From positions 1 to 9,638 of the forward strand of contig CAMZLC010000156.1 in NCBI GenBank assembly GCA_947311605.1: a stretch of 9,638 nt of DNA, in the 5' to 3' direction. A model generated the notes under the pieces. It saw only the letters and a program-made list of their open reading frames with translations. It did not search any database and was not told where the DNA came from. Both the position numbers and the translations under genes were made by a program. This document shows, in pieces, positions 1 to 5,481 of the stretch (the first letter of the stretch is position 1; each line of letters starts with the position of its first letter). This DNA is from an uncultured Sulfurovum sp. (GTDB lineage: Bacteria; Campylobacterota; Campylobacteria; Campylobacterales; Sulfurovaceae).

Positions 1-462
1 ATTACAAATAGCACAACTAGGGATAAGATTATACAGACAAAGTGAAAAATAAGGATATGTACTCTTATCATAAAAGTGGTCTAACTGAGCAGTCGCTTCA
101 TTTTTCTTATTTTTTTTAAAATTAAAAATGTAATTTCTATTACAATACGGACATACTTTTAAATTAACTTTATTTAAAAAGTTTTTACTAGATACTGACG
201 ACCTAAGTTTTTCGTAAATCTTAAGAAAATCATCTCTATCAGCAAATGAAATACTAAATGACCCTAATGATATTTTTCTAGCATATGCTTCTATTTCATC
301 AGGTGATGCTATTAACAATTTTTTAAAAGATATACCTAACGCCATATAAACAATTTTTGCAAACTGTTTATATGTATATGTCTTATTTCTCTTAAAAAAA
401 GTCGCTATCTCTTTTAGATACCACGCTTCTATATCTTTATCTAATTGGATTTTAACCATCAT
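1..462 (-). CDS. HNH endonuclease, PtuB-like (Septu-type defence nuclease), partial at left edge
   Basis: The reading frame starts at an ATG-ATG pair overlapping the end of the ATPase gene (starts at 462 or 459; ATPase stop at 454-452) and stays open to base 1, giving 154 codons with no stop, so the 3' part lies outside the window. Counting from the ATG at 459, the first ~95 residues are lysine-rich and mostly helical-looking and I do not recognise them. A zinc/HNH core follows: CPYCNRNY at 103-110, the catalytic-type LDH at 126-128, then YPYFSLCLYNLIPSCAICN at 135-153. The pattern CxxC...DH...N...CxxCN is that of HNH nucleases paired with AAA ATPases in Septu (PtuB) and in type I-A retrons. 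The expected role is DNA or nucleic-acid cleavage on phage infection, held and triggered by the upstream ATPase. The ribosome site is weak (AGAG), so translation is probably coupled to the ATPase. The nuclease fold is well supported; the Septu label is inferred from the pairing. Confidence 0.85.
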   Translation of the reverse strand, partial: MMVKIQLDKDIEAWYLKEIATFFKRNKTYTYKQFAKIVYMALGISFKKLLIASPDEIEAYARKISLGSFSISFADRDDFLKIYEKLRSSVSSKNFLNKVNLKVCPYCNRNYIFNFKKNKKNEATAQLDHFYDKSTYPYFSLCLYNLIPSCAICN

Positions 463-2074
463 TTATCTCTGCAAGCTTACGTTGTAAAGCATCTATCTTT
501 TGTTGTATATCCTCTGCTGTTTCTATTTTATGTTCCATTTTATAATTATCTAACATACTTTCAAGACGCATTTTCAATACTGGTTCGCCTACAATACCTA
601 TAATCTTTTCAGCTTCTATATGGTCTTTAATTTTACTTTCTTCATTTCTTAAAAAATTAACAACCTCTTCTATCTTCCCCTTAGCAAACTCCCCTATAAG
701 CCCTTCTTCCATAAAAAAGCTATCGCTTAGCAGGGTATGGATATTTGCTCCGAAGGTTTGTTTTTTCTCTTTGAGTCCGTCTACTACTTTACACTTACCC
801 TCTTCGTCTGTATCTAAGAAGATGATGTTTTGTTTTGGGATGTCGGAGAGGAGGAATGGGGAGTGGGTTGTAATTATTATATGAATATTTCTTTGATAGC
901 CAATAGATGATTGCATATAATCATCTATTAAACCTTTTTGCCATCTTGGATGTAAATAGGTATCAGGTTCATCTATAAGAGATAATAAAAGGCTAATTTC
1001 TTCGTCACTATTCATATAATCTAAAAATAACGCTACATTTGATATTCTTTGTTGTTCTCCCGAAGATAAATCTAAAAATTCTAAACCTGTATCTGTTAAA
1101 TAATTAATATCAATAATATTATATTTAAAATTATTACTACTAAAGCCATAAAAAGTTTTATATACGCCACTATCTATAAAGGATTTAATTTCATTACTTG
1201 ATATTTCTCTTTTTGATAAAACACTCTCAATGGAATCAACACTCTCTTGATATTGTTGCAATGTTTCTAAAATTAAATTATAGTTTCCAATATCATCAAA
1301 TCTCTCTAAATCTATTTCATTGACTAAATTTAAATAATTTTCTTCAGTAAAGTTTTCATTTAAATTATTTAATAAAATCCAATATCTTGACTGTTCTAAT
1401 GATTCCTCAGCTAAGATATATTGAATTAATTTTATTGCGACATAAGAGAATATATGTAAATAATTAATACCATTCTCTACCATTTGAGTATAGAGTGTAT
1501 ACCTTTCATCTAAATTTTGAAGCCCAGTATCTAAATCGGGTAAGGATTTATTAATCTCTACTTTCCAATATCTAAAAATAAATTTTTCATCTATAAAATC
1601 AAAACTATGATTATCATTTTCTAGAACACTTGCAATAATTAATGCTTTACAATTTATAGGGTCATTATAATTACAATGTAATAATGAGCTTGAAATTACA
1701 TTTTCTTCATCAAGATTTTGTTCTATATAAAACATATGTTCAAAATTATATTCTTCTTCAATATTTGAAATAATACGATACTCATCAAAACCAATATAAA
1801 AAGTGTTATTTTTCTTAAAAATATATCTATAATTTTGACTAATGTTCAATGAATCTAAAATTTCCAAAACACTACTCTTCCCACTCCCATTCTTCCCCAC
1901 AATAGCCGTCACATTGATATTGTCACCGAAGAAGTTTTCTATGTAGTCATCACTTTTATCTATAGTGAGTTCGTTGGTATCGGGGTCATAGTTGCAGTTA
2001 AATTTAGGAGAGAAATTAAACCCCTGATTGTGGATATTTTTATATTCTTCTACCCATAGATATACCAGTTCCAA
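452..2074 (-). CDS. AAA/ABC-type ATPase, PtuA-like (Septu-type defence ATPase)
   Basis: 540 residues of the SMC/Rad50-like OLD-type ATPase class. Walker A is GKNGSGKSS around 60-68. The ABC signature is LSSGEQQR at 336-343, Walker B with catalytic Glu is SLIDEPDTYLHP near 366-377, and the H-loop/switch is TTHSPFLLSDIP at 402-412. FGANIHTLLSDSFF (441-454) is a motif I associate with ATPases paired with HNH nucleases. Residues ~125-325 form a long, poorly conserved, mostly helical insert; the last 30 residues look like a coiled coil. All nucleotide-binding motifs are intact, so the protein should be active. The start is a TTG one base after the PIN stop, behind GGGGGAG with good spacing; an in-frame TAG just upstream rules out a longer form. 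Followed by an HNH gene with 11-base overlap, it fits PtuA: an ATP-bound ATPase oligomer restraining or activating PtuB. Base composition varies sharply within the gene (see findings). A related OLD-like or retron I-A effector ATPase is the main alternative. Confidence 0.88.
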   Translation of the reverse strand: MELVYLWVEEYKNIHNQGFNFSPKFNCNYDPDTNELTIDKSDDYIENFFGDNINVTAIVGKNGSGKSSVLEILDSLNISQNYRYIFKKNNTFYIGFDEYRIISNIEEEYNFEHMFYIEQNLDEENVISSSLLHCNYNDPINCKALIIASVLENDNHSFDFIDEKFIFRYWKVEINKSLPDLDTGLQNLDERYTLYTQMVENGINYLHIFSYVAIKLIQYILAEESLEQSRYWILLNNLNENFTEENYLNLVNEIDLERFDDIGNYNLILETLQQYQESVDSIESVLSKREISSNEIKSFIDSGVYKTFYGFSSNNFKYNIIDINYLTDTGLEFLDLSSGEQQRISNVALFLDYMNSDEEISLLLSLIDEPDTYLHPRWQKGLIDDYMQSSIGYQRNIHIIITTHSPFLLSDIPKQNIIFLDTDEEGKCKVVDGLKEKKQTFGANIHTLLSDSFFMEEGLIGEFAKGKIEEVVNFLRNEESKIKDHIEAEKIIGIVGEPVLKMRLESMLDNYKMEHKIETAEDIQQKIDALQRKLAEINDG

Positions 2075-2075
2075 A

Positions 2076-2492
2076 CTACACTCCCCCTATCTGCATCGTC
2101 TCAAACGATTTCAATACCAAAAGTTCCATGTCATTGGTCAAAAAACTATCACAGCCACAACGCCGAGCAGAATGTAGTATGAGCAAATCTTCAAAGTCTT
2201 CTAGTTTATGATTTCCAAAAGTATCTTTGGCTTGTAAAAAGTCATTATGGTTGATGTAAAAAGGTTGTATTTCAAAGCATAGAGCATCTATGGCGGTGAC
2301 TACCTTTTGTTTGTCTATCTTGCGTCTTTCACTCAACACATAGTAAAAAGTAGTAATGAAGTCTCCAGAGAAGAAAAAGTTCAAAGCACTGTCATCTTTA
2401 TGTTTCATGTACCAGCTCACGGAACCTGCCGAAGTAGGTCTAGTAGTATCTAGCAAATCTAAACAGATATTCGCATCTAAAAAAATATTCAC
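2076..2492 (-). CDS. PIN-domain ribonuclease toxin (VapC-like)
   Basis: 138 residues, normal for a single PIN domain. It opens with the PIN strand MNIFLDANICLDLLD, giving the first metal-binding Asp (D6). Glu55 lies in YYVLSERR, the third acidic cluster is LEDFEDLLIL (D99/D102), and the last is LTNDMEL (D121). All four acidic positions expected for Mg2+-dependent RNA cleavage are present, so the enzyme is predicted active. Family members cleave tRNA or rRNA and are inhibited by the antitoxin encoded just upstream. The start is a GTG (2492-2490) whose G is the last base of the antitoxin TAG stop (TAGTG), a typical translational coupling. The ATPase TTG start follows the PIN stop by one base. 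It may be an ordinary VapC of a stabilisation module, or a working part of the defence operon; the sequence alone cannot decide. The PIN identification is firm, the RNA target unknown. Confidence 0.9.
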   Translation of the reverse strand: MNIFLDANICLDLLDTTRPTSAGSVSWYMKHKDDSALNFFFSGDFITTFYYVLSERRKIDKQKVVTAIDALCFEIQPFYINHNDFLQAKDTFGNHKLEDFEDLLILHSARRCGCDSFLTNDMELLVLKSFETMQIGGV

Positions 2493-2764
2493 TAGTGCTT
2501 CTCTGTTTTGGTGATGTACTCTTTTTTCATCTCTTTATAGTCAGCATCACCCACTTGCCCATCTAGCATGCCTATAAACGAACCCGTACGCCTGTTAGCA
2601 GACTTTTCTATGGTTGCTAAGATACTAGGGTCTTTTGCAATGGCTTTAAAATAAAGGCTTATCACCTCTGTAAAGTTTTTGTGTTGGGATTTTAAAATCT
2701 CATGAGCTTTTTCGACTACTTCTTTGTCTAAGATAAAGTTTTTACGTACTTTAATGACATTCAT
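2492..2764 (-). CDS. Type II antitoxin, ribbon-helix-helix-like (DUF6364/VapB-like)
   Basis: 90 residues. The amino end has a short strand (VRKNFIL) followed by helix KEVVEKAHEILKSQ, a turn (HKNFTEV) and helix ISLYFKAIAK, the layout of a ribbon-helix-helix DNA-binding dimer. After a linker (~48-62) the tail GMLDGQVGDADYKEMKKEY resembles the toxin-wrapping carboxyl end of DUF6364-type antitoxins, ending in a charged KTEKH. It should bind and block the PIN toxin encoded next and repress its own promoter. The start ATG is at 2764 with GGAG six bases upstream (2774-2771). A perfect 13-bp inverted repeat lies directly upstream and is the obvious operator. The gene begins 73 bases after the hemE stop on the same strand and is the first gene of the accessory operon. 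The fold call rests on pattern and context rather than on a close recognised homologue. Confidence 0.78.
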   Translation of the reverse strand: MNVIKVRKNFILDKEVVEKAHEILKSQHKNFTEVISLYFKAIAKDPSILATIEKSANRRTGSFIGMLDGQVGDADYKEMKKEYITKTEKH

Positions 2765-2777
2765 TTCATACTCCTTA

Positions 2778-2808
2778 TACTATATGTATAATATCTATAC
2801 ATATAGTA
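2778..2808. promoter_or_regulatory. 31-bp palindrome: probable antitoxin operator over the TA promoter
   Basis: TACTATATGTATA (2778-2790) and TATACATATAGTA (2796-2808) are perfect reverse complements of 13 bp separated by ATATC. The repeat ends 3 bases before the antitoxin ribosome site (GGAG, 2774-2771). On the minus strand the centre reads GATATTAT, a plausible -10 box (2793-2788), which would place transcription start about 17 bases before the ATG and put the promoter inside the operator. That is the usual geometry of self-repressed toxin-antitoxin operons. The stem is almost pure A/T and lacks a following T-run, so a terminator is unlikely. The repeat is certain; operator function is inferred. 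Confidence 0.75.
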
Positions 2809-2837
2809 ACAGAAGTGAACTTAAAGGAGTATCAATC

Positions 2838-3881
2838 CTATTTTTTACCAGAAACTCTCTTACACTCAGCCACAAAGTGCTTGGCGTTTTCTACCGGTAC
2901 ATCGGGTAGGATGCCGTGACCGAGGTTGAAGATGTGGCGTTTGCCGCCCATGATCTGCTGGATCTTTTCTACGGATTCGGTGGTGGCTTCTTTGGAGTAG
3001 AGGCGGGTGGGCTCCATATTGCCCTGGAGGATATACTTCTCACCCAGTTTCTCTTTGGCAAGTGCCATCGGGGTGCCCCAGTCCACGCCAAATACATCGA
3101 AATTACCATATACGCCGCCTTGCTCTATAAACGCCGGTACGCCTTTGGGGAACATGATGATAGGGATGTGAGGATACTTGGCCTTGAGGTAGTCGGCGAT
3201 CTCTACCATATATTTCCAGCTGAATTCGTCATAGTTACTTGGCTCGATCGCAGCCGCCCAGCTGTCGAAGATCTGTACCACATCGATACCTGCCTGGATC
3301 TGCTTCTCCATATAGTATTTGACTACTTCTGTGACCTTGGCGAGGATCTTGTGGAGCAGGGCAGGGTTGGCGTACATCATCTTTTTGCAGATATTGTAGG
3401 TCTTGGTGCCTTGACCTTCTATCATATACGTTGCCAGTGTCCATGGGGCACCGGTGAAGCCTATAAGTGCTTTGTCGTCTGCCAACTTTTCTTTGATGAG
3501 CTTGATAGTATCGTATACATAGGTGAGCTTGCTTGCAGCCTCTTCGCCACCGATGAGTCTGTCTAAGTCTGCTTGTGTTTCTAGTGGGTCAGAAAACTTA
3601 GGGCCTTCACCTTTGACAAAAGACAAGTCCATGCCCATTTCATCTGGGATGACGAGAATGTCAGAGAACATAATAGCCGCATCTACCCCTACAATGTCCA
3701 CAGGCTGCAGTGACACTTCACAGGCTTTTTCAGGGTCATGACAAAGATTCAAAAAGTTTCCTGCCTCTGCACGTACTGCCATATATTCTGGCAGGTAACG
3801 CCCTGCTTGTCTCATCATCCATACGGGTGTGTATGGCGTCTCTTTTCCTAGACAGGCGTCTACAAATAGTTTGTTTGTCAT
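2838..3881 (-). CDS. hemE: Uroporphyrinogen III decarboxylase (HemE)
   Basis: Cytoplasmic haem-pathway enzyme that removes four carboxyl groups from uroporphyrinogen III to make coproporphyrinogen III. 347 residues, normal and complete. The amino end carries the family hallmark PVWMMRQAGRYLPEY (19-33) with substrate-binding Arg24 and Arg28. Asp74 sits in MFSDILVIPDEMGM and Tyr152 in GFTGAPWTLATYMIEG (141-156). The substrate-contacting His322 is in NLGHGILPDVPVEN (319-332). The ATG start overlaps the TAA stop of the preceding membrane-protein gene by one base (TAATG), with AGGA upstream. It is the last conserved gene of the gyrA-asd-yqhA-hemE series; no terminator is visible after its stop, so transcription may continue into the toxin-antitoxin genes. 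Confidence 0.97.
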   Translation of the reverse strand: MTNKLFVDACLGKETPYTPVWMMRQAGRYLPEYMAVRAEAGNFLNLCHDPEKACEVSLQPVDIVGVDAAIMFSDILVIPDEMGMDLSFVKGEGPKFSDPLETQADLDRLIGGEEAASKLTYVYDTIKLIKEKLADDKALIGFTGAPWTLATYMIEGQGTKTYNICKKMMYANPALLHKILAKVTEVVKYYMEKQIQAGIDVVQIFDSWAAAIEPSNYDEFSWKYMVEIADYLKAKYPHIPIIMFPKGVPAFIEQGGVYGNFDVFGVDWGTPMALAKEKLGEKYILQGNMEPTRLYSKEATTESVEKIQQIMGGKRHIFNLGHGILPDVPVENAKHFVAECKRVSGKK

Positions 3882-4435
3882 TAGTGTTTTCCTACTTTAC
3901 TTAAAAAACTAAGCCCTACGGCTAATGCTGTGATAGAGAGTGCAAAATAGAGCATCTCCAGCGGTGTGTTAAAATTGGTATGCAGTACTCTCTGGAAAAA
4001 ATTTACGACCAACACCATCACGATCACTTTAGCGATCTTATCTTTGAGCTGATCGAGCGAATGTATGGCGAGAATTTGGCTGCCGCTTTTTCCGTTGGCC
4101 TCATCGATCTCAGAAATAAAGAGTTCGTAGAGTCCAAAAGAAAAAATAAACATCACGACTGCAATCAAATAAAGATCGACCGCTCCTATGATGGCTGCTA
4201 CGATATTTTCATGGAAATTTTTCGGATGGGGATGCGCAAAAAGCCCATGGTAAGCATAGCTAGCGATAGAGGCGATATCAAAAGAGGCAACCACAAAGAG
4301 AATGATGGCACCCACCAATCCAAAGACCACTGCCAGGATGACGATAAACCTACTTCTCCAGATAGCACCTTCAAATATGGTTTCAATCAGGCTTTGATCT
4401 GCAGCTGTTTTTATAGTTTTAACATCTTTTTCCAT
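3881..4435 (-). CDS. UPF0114 (YqhA) family inner-membrane protein
   Basis: 184 residues of a conserved membrane family with no settled function. Four hydrophobic stretches are visible: ~30-52 (a long one after WRSRF), ~78-108 (AAIIGAVDLYLIAVVMFIF...), ~134-152 and ~160-179. The sequence FSFGLYELFISEID after the second helix and the first-helix approach fit the UPF0114 family. A charged loop (110-133) is probably cytoplasmic. I chose the ATG at 4435 (MEKDV...) instead of the one nine codons earlier: 4435 overlaps the asd TAA stop as TAATG and has GAGG about seven bases upstream. The gene is joined by the same overlap to hemE downstream, so the three are likely co-translated, though no functional link between asd, this protein and haem synthesis is known to me. 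Confidence 0.88.
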   Translation of the reverse strand: MEKDVKTIKTAADQSLIETIFEGAIWRSRFIVILAVVFGLVGAIILFVVASFDIASIASYAYHGLFAHPHPKNFHENIVAAIIGAVDLYLIAVVMFIFSFGLYELFISEIDEANGKSGSQILAIHSLDQLKDKIAKVIVMVLVVNFFQRVLHTNFNTPLEMLYFALSITALAVGLSFLSKVGKH

Positions 4436-5475
4436 TAGATATCCTCTTCTTGCTCTATCCATTTCTGTGCGATACGGATAGAGTTGGTCGCAGCACCCAC
4501 CCGTAGCTGATCAGCGACCACCCAGATATGCAGGATATTGTCCGCAAAGGTATCTTTGCGGATACGCCCGACAAAAGTAGTGTCTGTATCCGTGGCTACG
4601 GTAGGCATAGGGTACATTCCGTGCTCCAGATCATCGATCACTTCAACATGCTCAAACTCACTTAGTGCCAGCCTGACCTTGTCCACATCCACATCCACAC
4701 CCTCATCAAAAGTGATCGTGATCGCCTCTGAGTGGCTTCTGAGCACCGGTACGCGCACGCAGGTGGCCGATACGGCGAAACTGGAGTGCATGATCTTGTT
4801 GGTCTCGTTGACCATCTTCATCTCCTCCTTGGTGTAGCCGTTGGGTTGAGGCACATCGATCTGAGGGATGACATTGAGTACGATCTGATGCATGAACGCC
4901 TTGTGTTCACTCTCATCGAGCTTGAAGGCGAAAAAGTCCTGCATCTGCTGCACCAGCTCCTGGGCACCTGCTTTACCGGCACCGCTGACGGCTTGATAGG
5001 TACTCACATCTACACGCTTGATGCCATACATATCATGGATAGGCTTGAGTGCCTGTACCATCTGGATGGTAGAGCAGTTTGGGTTGGCGATGATGCCCGT
5101 GTCTCTCCATGCGGCGATATCCTCAGGGTTGACCTCAGGCACAACCAATGGCACATCCGCATCCATACGAAAATGGGAGGTATTGTCGATCACCACGGCA
5201 CCGGCATCTACGGCATACTTGGCGTATTGCTCCGAGATGCTGCCGCCAGCAGAGAAAAAGGCGATATCGATCTCTCTGCCCTCGAAAATGCTTTCTGTCA
5301 ACTCTTCGATCTTATAAGATTTCCCCTGACACTCTATCTCTTTGCCTGCACTGTTGGCTGAGGCTAGAGGTAGCAGGTCAGCGATAGGAAAGTCCAGCTC
5401 CCCCAAGACATGAAACAACTCTTCACCGACAGCACCGGAGGCACCAACGACGGCTACATTATACTTTCTACTCAT
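4435..5475 (-). CDS. asd: Aspartate-semialdehyde dehydrogenase
   Basis: Converts L-aspartyl-4-phosphate to aspartate semialdehyde with NADPH, the branch enzyme for lysine/diaminopimelate, threonine and methionine. 346 residues, usual for the family. The dinucleotide-binding turn is GASGAVG (11-17). The catalytic Cys134 is in NPNCSTIQ (131-138). The substrate-binding Arg241 and catalytic-type His248 are in RVPVLRSHSEA (241-251). SGAGKAG (164-170) is the conserved glycine-rich segment. The start ATG lies 6 bases after the gyrA stop, with only a weak ribosome site (GGA further upstream), so translation may depend on ribosomes finishing gyrA. It ends in a one-base overlap with the membrane-protein gene. 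Complete; no missing key residue seen. Confidence 0.97.
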   Translation of the reverse strand: MSRKYNVAVVGASGAVGEELFHVLGELDFPIADLLPLASANSAGKEIECQGKSYKIEELTESIFEGREIDIAFFSAGGSISEQYAKYAVDAGAVVIDNTSHFRMDADVPLVVPEVNPEDIAAWRDTGIIANPNCSTIQMVQALKPIHDMYGIKRVDVSTYQAVSGAGKAGAQELVQQMQDFFAFKLDESEHKAFMHQIVLNVIPQIDVPQPNGYTKEEMKMVNETNKIMHSSFAVSATCVRVPVLRSHSEAITITFDEGVDVDVDKVRLALSEFEHVEVIDDLEHGMYPMPTVATDTDTTFVGRIRKDTFADNILHIWVVADQLRVGAATNSIRIAQKWIEQEEDI

Positions 5476-5481
5476 TCTTTT

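Noticed and set aside
2778..2808. hemE transcription terminator
   Set aside because: The inverted repeat is almost all A/T and no T-run follows it in the direction of transcription.
1..2837. Retron (type I-A) or CRISPR component near the ATPase-HNH pair
   Set aside because: No reverse transcriptase frame, no array of spaced repeats and no retron-like RNA structure is visible; only sequence left of the window could still hold one.
2724..2909. 61-codon plus-strand open frame across the hemE/antitoxin gap
   Set aside because: It runs through the palindromic operator and both gene ends; it has no convincing ribosome site and no recognisable domain.
2916..3566. 216-codon plus-strand open frame opposite hemE
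   Set aside because: It lies entirely antisense to an intact, motif-complete hemE, has no recognisable domain, and is a composition shadow.
4436..4462. Longer start for the UPF0114 protein at 4462
   Set aside because: It would overlap asd by 28 bases, whereas the ATG at 4435 forms a standard TAATG junction with a GAGG site.
4732..5361. 209-codon plus-strand open frame opposite asd
   Set aside because: Antisense to a full-length asd with all catalytic residues; low-information translated sequence.
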